A stretch of DNA of 42,237 nucleotides from Clostridia bacterium (GCA_017461235.1 JAFTYU010000032.1:1-42237), one strand, 5' to 3'; positions 17,676 through 27,114 are shown, counted from the stretch's first letter. Notes: generated by a model not told the origin, from the sequence alone. Program-made: numbers and translations.

Positions 17676-18752
17676 ATGCTCGAAAAAGCACAACAGTTGA
17701 AACAGCAGTTCGCTGAAAAAGTTTCAACAGCAACTTCCCCTGCCGAGCTTGAACAGTTAAGAATCGAATTTCTCGGCAAAAAGGGTTCCGTTGCTTCACT
17801 TATGAGTGAATTGAGAAACGTACCCAATGACAAGAAAAAAGAAGCTGGTCAGATTATTAACGAGGTTAAACAGTTTATCGAAAAGAACATTGCAGAAAAG
17901 GGTGTTGAAATCGCTAAACTCGAAGAAGAACGCCTTATCAACGCCGCAGAAGATTACGACGTAACTTTTCCCATTTCAGAAGAAAAAGGTTCTTATCACC
18001 CCATAACTCTCGTTCAACGTGAGCTTGAAGATATATTCGCAGGTATGGGCTTTTCAATTGAAGATTATGATGAAATTGTTGATGACTATCATTGCTTTGA
18101 AGCTCTCAATATTCCCAAACATCACCCTGCCCGTGATATGCAGGATACTTATTATTTAAGCACGAATCAGTTGCTTAAAACTCACACTTCTGCCGCACAG
18201 AATGCTATTCTTAAAAAATACACTTCCGAGCTCGAGGCAGATCGCCCTATCCGTGTAATCTTCCCCGGCAGGTGCTTCAGAAACGAAAAAATCGATGCTT
18301 GTCACGAAAACACCTTCTTCCAGATGGAGGGCGTTATGGTTGATAAAGATATCTCAATTTCCAACCTTATTTATTTTATGAAAACAATGCTTTCAGAAGT
18401 TTTCCAACAGGATATCACCGTAAGACTTCGTCCCGGTTTCTTCCCCTTCGTTGAACCCGGTTTCGAGCTTGATATTCAATGCACAATCTGCGGCGGTAAG
18501 GGTTGCCCTTCCTGCAAGGATTCCGGTTGGCTTGAGCTCTGCCCCTGCGGTATGATTCACCCCAACGTTCTTATTGCAGGCGGTCTTGACCCTGAACAAT
18601 ACACCGGTTTTGCGTTTGGTCTCGGTCTTACAAGACTTGCTATGATGCGTTACGGTATCAAAGATATCCGTGTTTTCAACTCCTGCAATTTAAAATCTCT
18701 TTCACAGTTTGAAAACGCTACTTTCACACAGCCCGAAAAGGAGGTCAAATAA
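17676..18752 (+). CDS. pheS: Phenylalanyl-tRNA synthetase alpha subunit
   Basis: 358 aa from ATG 17676 (AGGA about 9 bases upstream). The N-terminal coiled coil (about 1-85) binds tRNA, and the class II catalytic core follows: motif 2 around GRCFRNEKIDACHENTFFQ, the FPFVEPGFELD segment, and motif 3 GFAFGLGLTRLAM. Residues 269-291 carry a five-Cys insert (C269, C272, C277, C280, C289/C291 region), a zinc-ribbon-like variant I recognise from other clostridial PheS proteins. It charges tRNA-Phe as an alpha2beta2 complex with PheT. The stop codon abuts the pheT ATG directly. Confidence 0.97.
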   Translation: MLEKAQQLKQQFAEKVSTATSPAELEQLRIEFLGKKGSVASLMSELRNVPNDKKKEAGQIINEVKQFIEKNIAEKGVEIAKLEEERLINAAEDYDVTFPISEEKGSYHPITLVQRELEDIFAGMGFSIEDYDEIVDDYHCFEALNIPKHHPARDMQDTYYLSTNQLLKTHTSAAQNAILKKYTSELEADRPIRVIFPGRCFRNEKIDACHENTFFQMEGVMVDKDISISNLIYFMKTMLSEVFQQDITVRLRPGFFPFVEPGFELDIQCTICGGKGCPSCKDSGWLELCPCGMIHPNVLIAGGLDPEQYTGFAFGLGLTRLAMMRYGIKDIRVFNSCNLKSLSQFENATFTQPEKEVK

Positions 18753-21116
18753 ATGTTTGTTTCAATTAATTGGATAAAAGAATACGTTGACCTTGAGGGT
18801 CTTGATATCAAAAACCTTATTAACAGCTTCACTCTTGCCACTGCGGAAGTTGAAGACATTATTGTTAAGGGACAGGATTTACGTGATGTTGTTGTGGGTG
18901 AAATTCTCTCTATCGATAATCACCCCAACTCAAAGAAGCTCCACCTTCTCAAAGTTGATGGTGGTGACAGAATTTACGACGTTGTTTGTGGCGCACCCAA
19001 TGTCCGTGAAAATATGAAAATTGCCTTCGTTAAAGCAGGCGGCAGAGTTCCTGCAGGCGAAATAACAAAAGCCAACGTTGCAGGTTATGAATCCGAAGGT
19101 ATGTGTTGTTCAGCATTTGAACTCGGCCTTTCTGATGATAAATCAGGTCTTATGGAAATCGACGTTGATGCCCCTAACGGCACTGATCTTAAGGATATCT
19201 ACCCCATTGAAGACATTATCTTTGAAGTAGATAATAAATCACTTACAAACAGACCTGATCTCTGGGGTCACTACGGTATTGCACGTGAATTCGCGGCCCT
19301 TACTGACAGAGAAATAAAACCCCTTCCCCTTTCGGACCTTGCATATGACGGCGATGAAAAGATTAAGGTTACAGTCGGCAGACCCGACCTTGTTTACCGT
19401 TATTCTTGCATAAAAATGGATAACATAACAAAAAATGTCAGCCCTATGTCGATGCAGATAAGACTCTACTACTGCGGTATGCGTGGTATCAATCTTCTTG
19501 CAGACCTTACAAACTACATTATGCTTGAAATGGGTCAACCTACACACGCTTTCGATGCTAATAAAATCGATGAAATTGTTGTTGACACTCCCAAGGCTGA
19601 TTGCAAATTTACAACACTTGATAATACAGAGCGTGATATCACAACTGACACATTGCTTATTCAGAACGGCTCAACACCCGTCGCAATTGCAGGTATTATG
19701 GGCGGACTTGATTCTGAAATCGTTGGTGACACTGATGCTGTTGTGCTTGAATGTGCGAACTTTGACGGCGTCAGCGTAAGAAAATCATCTTCAAGGCTCG
19801 GTCTTCGTACAGATGCTTCTGCAAGATACGAAAAAATGCTCGACCCTGAAATGACCGTAACTGCAGCACAGCGTTTTGCATACCTTCTTAAATCAATCGA
19901 TGATGGCGCAAAAATTGCATCACAGCTTACTGATGAATACGTAAGAAAATATCCCGATATTTCAATTACATTCGACAAGGCTTACGTTGATAAATATACC
20001 GGTATTGATATTACTGAAGAAAGAATTATCAAAACCCTTACCGCTCTCGGTTTCGGCGTTGAAAAAGACGGCGACAAGTTTAAAGTTAAAGTTCCTTCAT
20101 ACAGGGCAACGAAAGACGTTACAATCAAAGCTGACATTATTGAAGAAATCACAAGAATTTACGGCTATGATAACTTCAGTATCATAACAACAAAGAGCCC
20201 TCTTAAACCCGTTAAGAGTGCTCCCGTACGTGCAGAAAGCAACGAAATCAAGGATATTCTTGTTAAGCACTACAACCTTCACGAGGTTCACTCGTACATC
20301 TGGGGTGACGTGAGAAAATACAAGAAGCTCGGTATTGAGGTTGAAGAAAATGTCAAGGTGCTTAATATTGAAAGCTCTGACAACGGCACAATCCGTAATT
20401 CTATGATTCCCACGCTCCTTCTCGCCGCATCAGAAAACAAGGATTTTTCTGAAAGCTACGGAATTTTTGAAATCGGCAGAGTTGTTAAAGGAATCAAGGC
20501 AGACGGAACTGCGAATGAACGCCGTAGTTTAGGTGTTGTTCTCTATGATAAGAATACAACCGAAAAAGACCTTTTCTTCAAAGCTCTTACAATGGTGAAC
20601 AATATCTTTACACAGATTAAACACAAAGCTCCTGTTCTCAAAAAGGTTGCTCCGCTTCACGCTTGGCAGCACCCCAAGAACACCGCACTTATTACCTGTG
20701 ACGGTATTGAGATGGGTACAATCAACACTCTCCACCCCACAAACGCACAGAAAGTTGATAAAGTGGCTAAAATTGTTTGCATTGAAATTGATGTTGATGA
20801 TTTCATTTCAGTTAATGGCGCAAATATCAGTTTTGCAGAACCTTCAACACAGCAGTCAACTTACTATGACCTTTCGCTTATAATGAAGGAGGGCAAGACC
20901 TTTGCAGAGCTTGCCGAGTGTTGGAACAAACTTGGTCTTACCGAGCTTGATTACGTTAAAGTTATTGACACATACGATAACGGTGAAATCAAGAGTATCA
21001 CAGTCCGTCTTGTTTTCTCATCCAAAGAAAGAACACTTGAAATGGATGAGGTTCAGTCTTGGATCGATGAAATTCTTAAAAATCTCAAGGCTATCGGTAT
21101 TGAGTTAAGAGCTTAA
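18753..21116 (+). CDS. pheT: Phenylalanyl-tRNA synthetase beta subunit
   Basis: 787 aa, usual size. Domains in order: N-terminal segment opening FVSINWIKEYVDL, EMAP/OB-fold tRNA-binding domain (about 40-150), B3/B4 editing domain (about 205-380), B5 domain (about 405-475), catalytic-like core, and C-terminal ferredoxin-fold anticodon-binding domain (about 695-787). AGGAGG (18738-18743) lies within the end of pheS, and the ATG follows the pheS stop with no gap, so the subunits should be made in equal amounts. Expression is under the upstream T-box. Confidence 0.97.
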   Translation: MFVSINWIKEYVDLEGLDIKNLINSFTLATAEVEDIIVKGQDLRDVVVGEILSIDNHPNSKKLHLLKVDGGDRIYDVVCGAPNVRENMKIAFVKAGGRVPAGEITKANVAGYESEGMCCSAFELGLSDDKSGLMEIDVDAPNGTDLKDIYPIEDIIFEVDNKSLTNRPDLWGHYGIAREFAALTDREIKPLPLSDLAYDGDEKIKVTVGRPDLVYRYSCIKMDNITKNVSPMSMQIRLYYCGMRGINLLADLTNYIMLEMGQPTHAFDANKIDEIVVDTPKADCKFTTLDNTERDITTDTLLIQNGSTPVAIAGIMGGLDSEIVGDTDAVVLECANFDGVSVRKSSSRLGLRTDASARYEKMLDPEMTVTAAQRFAYLLKSIDDGAKIASQLTDEYVRKYPDISITFDKAYVDKYTGIDITEERIIKTLTALGFGVEKDGDKFKVKVPSYRATKDVTIKADIIEEITRIYGYDNFSIITTKSPLKPVKSAPVRAESNEIKDILVKHYNLHEVHSYIWGDVRKYKKLGIEVEENVKVLNIESSDNGTIRNSMIPTLLLAASENKDFSESYGIFEIGRVVKGIKADGTANERRSLGVVLYDKNTTEKDLFFKALTMVNNIFTQIKHKAPVLKKVAPLHAWQHPKNTALITCDGIEMGTINTLHPTNAQKVDKVAKIVCIEIDVDDFISVNGANISFAEPSTQQSTYYDLSLIMKEGKTFAELAECWNKLGLTELDYVKVIDTYDNGEIKSITVRLVFSSKERTLEMDEVQSWIDEILKNLKAIGIELRA

Positions 21117-21141
21117 TTAACTAAATCTTAATAATTTGTTG

Positions 21142-21170
21142 TTGTAATTTTCACAACAATGGTGTATAAT
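21142..21170 (+). promoter_or_regulatory. Promoter of the ireB operon
   Basis: TTGTAA (21142-21147), a 17-base spacer and TATAAT (21165-21170), about 30 bases before the ATG. A TTGTTGT/ACAACAA dyad (about 21138-21159) overlaps it and could be an operator or a weak pheT hairpin. Confidence 0.7.
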
Positions 21171-21198
21171 GTTAAATATAGTTACAGGAGGTGTATTT

Positions 21199-21441
21199 AT
21201 GACAGATAAAACAATCCAATTCACAATTAGTGATGACCATGAAAAAGAGATGCGTGAGATACTTGTTTCAGTATATAACGCTTTAGTTGAAAAGGGTTAT
21301 AATCCTACCAGTCAGCTTGTAGGTTATATACTGTCTGAAGACCCCACCTACATCACAACTCACAACAATGCGAGAAGCCTTATCAGAAAGATTGACCGCG
21401 ATGAACTTCTTCAGGTTCTTCTCAAATCATATCTTAATTAA
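21199..21441 (+). CDS. ireB: IreB family regulatory phosphoprotein (UPF0297)
   Basis: 80 aa from ATG 21199, with AGGAGGTG upstream; the first Met of a longer frame at 21169 falls in the promoter. The sequence is highly conserved in the family: [44 protein letters not shown] and [10 protein letters not shown]. In Enterococcus, IreB is a small dimeric protein phosphorylated by the PASTA kinase IreK and negatively affects cephalosporin resistance. It often precedes ruvX in other Firmicutes, but here a different short gene follows. Confidence 0.93.
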   Translation: MTDKTIQFTISDDHEKEMREILVSVYNALVEKGYNPTSQLVGYILSEDPTYITTHNNARSLIRKIDRDELLQVLLKSYLN

Positions 21442-21468
21442 GGCAGTTTAATTTAAGGAGTGTTTAGT

Positions 21469-21762
21469 TTGGCTGATACTCAGGCAAGTTTTCTTACCTA
21501 TAAAGGTAAACCCCTCGTTCGCAAGGGTAACACAATTTACTACGGTAATATGAGCGAACCCTTCGTAATAATGCTTTCAGTTGCTTCATCCCACGAAGTT
21601 CACGGTGTTAAAATTGCTGACAAAGTTATTGTACAGCTTCTTAATACCGACCCGAATATCAATCCGCTTGAAGCAATCGTTAAAAGAACCGAGAAAAACG
21701 GTATGTATGCCGCAATTGATATTGCATCAATCTGGCTTCAGAGAGCATTAAAAGCAGAATAA
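21469..21762 (+). CDS. Conserved-looking small protein of unknown function
   Basis: 97 aa from TTG 21469, chosen because AAGGAG (21455-21460) is 8 bases upstream; a GTG at 21460 overlaps that site. I do not recognise the family with certainty. The protein is mixed alpha/beta: an N-terminal beta region with LTYKGKPLVRKGNTIYYG, a middle VIMLSVASSHEVHGVKIADKVIVQLLNTD, and a C-terminal helix ending IASIWLQRALKAE. No TM segment, signal peptide or Cys pair is seen. It lies 27 bases after ireB and shares its promoter and terminator, so the two are probably made together. Neat reading-frame structure and a good ribosome site argue it is real. Confidence 0.8.
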   Translation: MADTQASFLTYKGKPLVRKGNTIYYGNMSEPFVIMLSVASSHEVHGVKIADKVIVQLLNTDPNINPLEAIVKRTEKNGMYAAIDIASIWLQRALKAE

Positions 21763-21768
21763 AAAGTA

Positions 21769-21804
21769 ACTCACTCTCAATTTCTTTGAGAGTGAGTATT
21801 TTTA
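21769..21804. terminator. Bidirectional terminator
   Basis: A 12-bp perfect stem (21769-21780 with 21786-21797), a 5-base loop and ATTTTTATTT after it. AAAAAGT on the left makes it usable by the convergent metallophosphoesterase gene too. Confidence 0.82.
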
Positions 21805-22680
21805 TTTATCATAATCAGGAACTTTCAATTCTGCATATACCAGATGTGGTCTGCAAAAAACTCTTATGGGAAACAGGCTGTAACCGATACCCCTGCTTAG
21901 AACAAGTTGGGTATCTCCCATTTTATACAAACCGCTTGTATATGGCGGAAAAGTCACCTGATCAGGTGCCATAATAGCCCTTCCGAAAAAAGTCACCTGA
22001 CCACCGTGAGCATGACCCGAAAGAACAAGATCAATATTAAATTTATAATATACCGACAATGTTTCAGGATGATGTGCAAGCAAAACATTGAATTCGCTTT
22101 CATCTAAATCAAGCCCATTACACAAAATCTCGGTCCTTTGGAAAACCTGATCATAACGTCCGTAAAAATACGGGTCTTCAATTCCGCATATATTGATTGA
22201 ATCACCCGCAGAATTTTGAATAGTCATTTTATCATTGCGCAGAACATTAACGCCGAGCTCCGTTAAACCTTCAATAAATCGGTTAAACAACTCCACATCA
22301 TCGTTGTTAACATTGGACTCATGGTTGCCCGTAACATAATATACAGGCGCTATCTCACAAAGTTTTTCAGTGAACTGTAATGAAACATCAACTTCCGGAT
22401 GATCAGAGTCAATCAGATCGCCTGTTATAACTATGATATCAGGCTTTTCTTCGTTGAGACTGTCAATAATCTGCTTATCAACAATTGCAGATGTTCTGTT
22501 ATGATAATCTGAAATATGAGCTATCAGGTAGTTATGAAAACTTTCGGGAAGCTTTTCTGAAAACACATGAATTTCCTGAACGTCTACGGAAAAATTACCA
22601 TAAAACAGAGATATTATACTAATAATCAGCACTACTGAAATTACCGTCAATATTGCTTTTTTATTAAATAACTTTTTCAT
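21802..22680 (-). CDS. Membrane-anchored metallophosphoesterase (YkuE-like)
   Basis: 292 aa. An N-terminal signal anchor (about 9-28) is followed by a calcineurin-like phosphoesterase domain facing outside. The dimetal motifs are complete: SDYH (57-60), GDLID (87-91), GNHE (118-121), AHHPE (202-206) and GHAHGGQ (222-228). The first motif reads D-Y-H where many relatives have D-x-H, which is compatible. Related proteins act on UDP-linked or lipid-linked phosphates at the membrane, but no substrate can be assigned here. The ATG overlaps the rpiB stop by one base (TAATG), so translation is coupled. Confidence 0.87.
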   Translation of the reverse strand: MKKLFNKKAILTVISVVLIISIISLFYGNFSVDVQEIHVFSEKLPESFHNYLIAHISDYHNRTSAIVDKQIIDSLNEEKPDIIVITGDLIDSDHPEVDVSLQFTEKLCEIAPVYYVTGNHESNVNNDDVELFNRFIEGLTELGVNVLRNDKMTIQNSAGDSINICGIEDPYFYGRYDQVFQRTEILCNGLDLDESEFNVLLAHHPETLSVYYKFNIDLVLSGHAHGGQVTFFGRAIMAPDQVTFPPYTSGLYKMGDTQLVLSRGIGYSLFPIRVFCRPHLVYAELKVPDYDK

Positions 22681-23126
22681 TAAAGTATTTCACCGTTTTC
22701 GATTGCAGTTATCTGATCAACACGGCGCTGATGTCTTCCACCTTCAAATTCTGTGTTTATAAATACTTCTGCAAGTTCACACGCAAGACCTGCACCAATA
22801 ACACGCGCGCCCATACAGAGCACGTTTGCATCATTGTGCATTCTTGTGAACTTTGCGCTGAAGTAATCAGAACAACAAGCGGCTCTGATACCCTTGACCT
22901 TATTTGCCGCCATAGAGATACCGATACCTGTACCGCAGCACAAAATCGCCTTATCAGCCTCACCGTTTGTAACCTTAAGGCAGGCTACCTGTGCAAATTT
23001 TGCATAATCTACAGAAGCAGTTGAATCAGTACCGCAATCTATGTATTCAATTCCTTTTTCATCAAGAAAAGCTTTGATTTCTTCTTTAAGCGGGAAACCT
23101 GCGTGGTCTGACGCTAAAACTAACAT
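22680..23126 (-). CDS. rpiB: Ribose-5-phosphate isomerase B
   Basis: 148 aa from ATG 23126, with AAAGG upstream; a TTG 9 bases earlier is possible but further from family length. RpiB/LacAB fold: opening SDHAG (6-10), the active-site CCGTGIGIS (63-71) with catalytic Cys, HNDAN (97-101) and the RHQRRV segment near 133. It interconverts ribose-5-P and ribulose-5-P in the pentose phosphate pathway. Unusually placed after tsaB. Confidence 0.93.
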   Translation of the reverse strand: MLVLASDHAGFPLKEEIKAFLDEKGIEYIDCGTDSTASVDYAKFAQVACLKVTNGEADKAILCCGTGIGISMAANKVKGIRAACCSDYFSAKFTRMHNDANVLCMGARVIGAGLACELAEVFINTEFEGGRHQRRVDQITAIENGEIL

Positions 23127-23139
23127 ATTAAACAACCTT

Positions 23140-23844
23140 TCAATTATTATTTTTCTTTTTTAATTCACGCTCCGCCTGTGAAAGGCGAAGATAATTAGGC
23201 AAAACATCATTGGCACCAAGAATCTCCAAAGAGCCGTTTTCACTTTTCTCGTAAGCTAACAACGCAACATCTGCCGCGCTTTGATAACAAATAGATGCAG
23301 GAGCCATTGAGACACACTTTAATTTATCGGTAATTTTATTATACGTAACCCTTGCACCGTCACCGATAAGCACAATGGGTTTATTAACATCTTTAAGTTT
23401 TTCATACAACTCATCAATTGTAATTGCCTCATCAGGTGTCATCCTATTTAATCCGTCAGTACAATCGAAACGAGCCGTATAAACCTGATTACAACGGGCA
23501 TCCATAACTGCAACTGCACAACAACCCGTATTTTCCAAAGGTTTAGCAATAACCTCAAGGGTTGATATTGCCGCACACTTTTTATCTAAAGGCTGAGCGA
23601 TGCCTTTTACTGCGGCTACACCTATACGAACACCTGTAAAAGAGCCGGGACCGTTAGATATTGCGAGCAAGTCAATATCGTTAACAGAAACACCTGCTAT
23701 TTTAAGTGTACTTTCAATCATAGGTAAAAGTGTCTGGCTATGAGTAAGACCCGTATTTGAAAAACTAAGAGAAAGCACTTTACCGTCACACAAAACCGCG
23801 GCACTTGCGGCAGTAGCGGAGCTGTCAACGCCAAGAATTTTCAT
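23140..23844 (-). CDS. tsaB: tRNA threonylcarbamoyladenosine biosynthesis protein TsaB
   Basis: 234 aa from ATG 23844. ASKHA-fold protein opening MKILGVDSS, with [10 protein letters not shown] and the [12 protein letters not shown] signature at about 64-76. It scaffolds TsaD/TsaE during t6A formation at position 37 of ANN-decoding tRNAs. Its first 20 bases lie inside tsaE, so expression is coupled. tsaD is not in this window. Confidence 0.92.
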   Translation of the reverse strand: MKILGVDSSATAASAAVLCDGKVLSLSFSNTGLTHSQTLLPMIESTLKIAGVSVNDIDLLAISNGPGSFTGVRIGVAAVKGIAQPLDKKCAAISTLEVIAKPLENTGCCAVAVMDARCNQVYTARFDCTDGLNRMTPDEAITIDELYEKLKDVNKPIVLIGDGARVTYNKITDKLKCVSMAPASICYQSAADVALLAYEKSENGSLEILGANDVLPNYLRLSQAERELKKKNNN

Positions 23845-24271
23845 AAATACTGTCACCACTCATTCTTAAAATACGGCTATCGTCATTTTCACCGCGAGAA
23901 ATTTCAATTCTTATTAATTTTTCCTCAGGGAGTGCGTTTTCAATATTCTCGCTCCATTCCACAGCGAGAACACCGCCCCAATCAAGATAATCATAAAAGC
24001 CTGTTGAGCACAAATCCTCAAAGGTTGAAATTCTGTACATATCAAAATGATACAGCGTCTTTTCTCCACGATACTCGTGAACAAGAGAAAACGTGGGACT
24101 TGAAACGTCCGCACTGATACCCATACCTTTGGCAAGACCGGCTGTAAACCGTGTTTTGCCCATACCCAGACCGCCAAAATAGGCTACGGTTTCACCGCCT
24201 GTAAGAGCCGCGCCGAGAAGCTCGCCGAAGCGCTCGGTCTGCTCAGGTGAAATTGAAACAACCTCTACCAT
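23825..24271 (-). CDS. tsaE: tRNA threonylcarbamoyladenosine biosynthesis ATPase TsaE
   Basis: 148 aa from ATG 24271, with GAGG 5 bases upstream; the longer frame to 24349 runs through promoter sequence and is rejected. P-loop GGLGMGKT at 33-40, then [16 protein letters not shown] and the Walker B-like VEWSE segment. It powers t6A synthesis in the TsaBDE complex. First gene of the tsaE-tsaB-rpiB-phosphoesterase unit. Confidence 0.93.
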   Translation of the reverse strand: MVEVVSISPEQTERFGELLGAALTGGETVAYFGGLGMGKTRFTAGLAKGMGISADVSSPTFSLVHEYRGEKTLYHFDMYRISTFEDLCSTGFYDYLDWGGVLAVEWSENIENALPEEKLIRIEISRGENDDSRILRMSGDSIYENSWR

Positions 24272-24296
24272 AACCACCTCAAAAAAAGTAAAACAC

Positions 24297-24325
24297 TTGA
24301 AATAAAAATCTAATATATGTATAAT
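24297..24325 (+). promoter_or_regulatory. Promoter of the RodA/FtsW gene
   Basis: TTGAAA (24297-24302), a 17-base spacer and TATAAT (24320-24325). It overlaps a minus-strand promoter with the same spacing. Confidence 0.82.
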
Positions 24326-24349
24326 AACAATATTACTTGTTAAAATCAA
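24321..24349 (-). promoter_or_regulatory. Promoter of the tsaE operon
   Basis: On the minus strand TTGATT (24344-24349), a 17-base spacer and TATTAT (24321-24326). Its -10 box occupies nearly the same base pairs as the plus-strand -10 box, so the two cannot be opened at once. Confidence 0.72.
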
Positions 24350-24361
24350 GGGGGCAATGCC

Positions 24362-25540
24362 TTGAAAAAATTTTTTTCGCTTTCAAAACGGTTTATATCC
24401 GAAACAAATAAAACACTTTTCTTTCTGATAATGGCAGCTTCCGTTTTCGGTATTCTTATGGTTCACAGTGCTACAATGTGCAATCTGGAAGACGGTCAGT
24501 TTATATCCCGTGATGCAACTGTTATGATTATTGCGGCGGTAGCAGGTCTTATATTAACTCTTATAATCTCTGCTATCGACTATGAACTGATTATGAAGCT
24601 ATGGCCGATTATCGGCATAGTCTGTATTCTTCTGATGGTAATAACACTGCTTTTCGGTGTCGCACCGGAATCCCGTCCAGATGCCCGTTCATGGTTAAAA
24701 TTCGGTTCAATCTATTTCCAGACTTCAGAGCTAGTGAAGATCGGTTACGTTATAACCTTTTCAATGCATCTTGAACTTTGTAGAGATACTATCAACAAAC
24801 CGCTTTCCGTTTTACTTTTAGGTGTTCACGCACTTGTGCCCATCGGTTTGGTTGTGCTTACGGGTGATATGGGCTCGGCGCTCGTTTTCGTATTTATGAC
24901 AATTGCAATGCTTTATTTTGCAGGGTTACACATCGGTTTCTTTGCCGGTGGCGGACTATTGGGTGTGGCGGCTTCACCACTTATATGGATGTACATTTTC
25001 GACGACTATCAGCGCAATAGATTTCTCGCACTTTTACGCCCCGAAGACTTTGAAGCAGAAAGCTATCAGCAATTAAAGGGTCTTAATGCCCTTGGTTCAG
25101 GCGGCTTTTTTGGCCAGGGTCTTTTTAACGGTGCATATACACAAGGTGGAATAGTTCCTGAAAGTGAAAATGACTTTATTTTCACTGCAATTGGTGAAGA
25201 AACGGGATTTTTAGGTTGTATAATCTCCTTAGGTTTACTTTTCCTTATATGTTTTATGATGATTAAAACAGGAAAAAACTCAAGAGATTTCTCATCACAG
25301 CTTGCTTGCTACGGAATTGCATCCATGATTGCAGCTCAGGTTGTAATTAACATAGGTATGTGCCTTATGTTATTACCGGTTATCGGTATTACTCTCCCCT
25401 TCTTCAGTGCAGGTGGTACAAGCACACTCTGTTTATATATCGGTGTAGGACTTGTTTTCAGCATTTACCGATTTAACCGTTCACGTGAAGCAGTAAACTT
25501 CAGACTTTCTAAAATCGCTTCACCATTCTCTGAAATTTAA
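24362..25540 (+). CDS. SEDS-family peptidoglycan polymerase (RodA/FtsW-like)
   Basis: 392 aa with about ten TM helices. TTG start 24362, preceded by AAGGGGG at 24348-24354; the only nearby ATG (24357) runs into a stop after two codons. Family signatures: RSWLKFG near residue 112, the Q-x-SELVKIG segment, the conserved ENDFIFTAIGEETGFLG region (about 268-284) and the final GITLPFFSAGGTS. SEDS proteins polymerise lipid II with a class B PBP. Length and lack of a long C-terminal tail favour RodA over FtsW or SpoVE, but no partner PBP is adjacent. Confidence 0.9.
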   Translation: MKKFFSLSKRFISETNKTLFFLIMAASVFGILMVHSATMCNLEDGQFISRDATVMIIAAVAGLILTLIISAIDYELIMKLWPIIGIVCILLMVITLLFGVAPESRPDARSWLKFGSIYFQTSELVKIGYVITFSMHLELCRDTINKPLSVLLLGVHALVPIGLVVLTGDMGSALVFVFMTIAMLYFAGLHIGFFAGGGLLGVAASPLIWMYIFDDYQRNRFLALLRPEDFEAESYQQLKGLNALGSGGFFGQGLFNGAYTQGGIVPESENDFIFTAIGEETGFLGCIISLGLLFLICFMMIKTGKNSRDFSSQLACYGIASMIAAQVVINIGMCLMLLPVIGITLPFFSAGGTSTLCLYIGVGLVFSIYRFNRSREAVNFRLSKIASPFSEI

Positions 25541-25556
25541 TAATATATATGTTCAA

Positions 25557-25586
25557 GGGACTGTAAACCAAGTTGTTTACAGTCCC
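25557..25586. terminator. Strong hairpin between convergent genes
   Basis: A 12-bp perfect stem (25557-25568 with 25575-25586) with a 6-base loop, midway between the SEDS gene and the transporter gene. No T-run follows directly on either strand, so it may be an atypical terminator or an mRNA 3'-end stabiliser. Confidence 0.55.
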
Positions 25587-25602
25587 TAAAATTATGCTTT
25601 TC

Positions 25603-27114
25603 TCAATTATTATTCATTTTTTCTTTTGCTGCTGTTTCGGCACGAGTACGCTCCAAGTCAAGATACATTCTGTCTCTTGTTTTCTGGTCAACATTATAGA
25701 AGAACATCGGTATAAGACTTACTAAATCCATAATAAGCCTTGGGCCAAAAGCCGCTATAAACATCTTCCACATTGTATCCTCTGTCTGAACCGCCGTAAT
25801 ACCTGACTGAAAGCCTGCCCATCTTGCAAGCAACATTGAGTTGATTTTTGTCAGAGCAATTCCCCTGACTTTATTTATGTAACCCGTCAAGAGATTGACT
25901 GTTGCTTCAACTCTGTAACCATTCTGCCACTCACAATAATCAAGAACCTCATAGTTAATTTCTGCGTCAACAATTTTCTTTGTTGCATAGAAAACCATTT
26001 CAACACTGTTACCGATTGCCATTGCAATTGTCATCGGCAACTTCTTTTTGTAAAAACCTTTTCCTTTACCGCCGATTAAACCGACAAGGAAGAAAAAGCC
26101 TTCTGAGAAGATAATGGAGCTTCGTTGGGTAATCCACAAAAATTTAGTTGAAAATCTTTTTCTGAATTTAGTAGCCCACGGGTAGCTTGCGTAAGAAATG
26201 GGCATTCCCGGTATGCCTGCAATAGTTGAAATCATATTAAATTTCAAAACGCTGTCATAGTAAAGGGATTCGGATGTTTGTATATCGATACCATCTATAA
26301 AGCCCGAAAGAGTATAAATTAACAGCGGTTTGTTTTTAAATACCGAAAACATACCCTTCATAACCTGTGGCGGTTTTTCAGACTGCGGCACACGTTCTTT
26401 ACTGACAAAAATCCATATTACCGCAGGAATTGTAGCTACCGCCCACCACCAGATTTTCATTCCCGAGAAAACCTTTGCAAGGTTAAGCTTGATTTTACCG
26501 TTTGCAACAAGGTCGAAAATGACACCTGCCAATTGCTCGGGCACTCGCCTGAACAAGTCGCCTGCAAAGCGTGAAGAAACAAGCAATGAGGTTCTTTCAT
26601 TTGGGTTCGGTGTGAAAACATTATCTATATATCCGCCGCCTCCGAAAAACGCACCAACCGTTTCACCTACATAAGAGAGAATCATATATAAAACAAGACG
26701 TTGTGCGGCATTTAAATCATAGCCATCACAAATAAGCGGTAAAATACAAGTAACAAAACCAACCACAAGACTGGGCAATAACGATAAATACTGAAAAGGC
26801 TTGAATTTACCCCAACGGGTACGCATTTTGTCAATAATAACAGCCGAAAGAGGGTCATTAATTAAATCGTAGATGCCTAAACCCACCGCCGCATTACCAT
26901 GAGCTTCTGCATCAAGTCCTAAAATTTTATACATAAAAAGTTCAGAACCCGTATCATACTTACCCATCGATAATTCTGCTGCAGCACATTTTATAATATA
27001 AGCCACGCGTTCTTTGGTTGAACAGAACATTCTGTTCATATAAGCAAAATTATTATCGGGCTCAAAAACGTATTCACGTTCGGTAACAGCTGTATTCTGG
27101 TTATCAACGCTCAT
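25603..27114 (-). CDS. GPH-family sugar:cation symporter (MFS)
   Basis: 503 aa, about twelve hydrophobic segments. The segment YDLINDPLSAVIIDKMRTRW (residues 82-101), followed by GKFKPFQ, is the GPH/melibiose-carrier signature (N-D-P-x6-D-x5-RWGKFRP) between TM2 and TM3. Such carriers import glycosides or disaccharides with Na+ or H+. Residues 1-35 and the last 30 residues are charged and cytoplasmic. The start overlaps the stop of the upstream zinc-ribbon gene by 4 bases. No glycosidase gene is adjacent, so the sugar is unknown. Confidence 0.88.
   Translation of the reverse strand: MSVDNQNTAVTEREYVFEPDNNFAYMNRMFCSTKERVAYIIKCAAAELSMGKYDTGSELFMYKILGLDAEAHGNAAVGLGIYDLINDPLSAVIIDKMRTRWGKFKPFQYLSLLPSLVVGFVTCILPLICDGYDLNAAQRLVLYMILSYVGETVGAFFGGGGYIDNVFTPNPNERTSLLVSSRFAGDLFRRVPEQLAGVIFDLVANGKIKLNLAKVFSGMKIWWWAVATIPAVIWIFVSKERVPQSEKPPQVMKGMFSVFKNKPLLIYTLSGFIDGIDIQTSESLYYDSVLKFNMISTIAGIPGMPISYASYPWATKFRKRFSTKFLWITQRSSIIFSEGFFFLVGLIGGKGKGFYKKKLPMTIAMAIGNSVEMVFYATKKIVDAEINYEVLDYCEWQNGYRVEATVNLLTGYINKVRGIALTKINSMLLARWAGFQSGITAVQTEDTMWKMFIAAFGPRLIMDLVSLIPMFFYNVDQKTRDRMYLDLERTRAETAAKEKMNNN

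Noticed and set aside
24272-24349. 26-residue extension of TsaE
   Set aside because: It is promoter DNA, and GAGG precedes ATG 24271.
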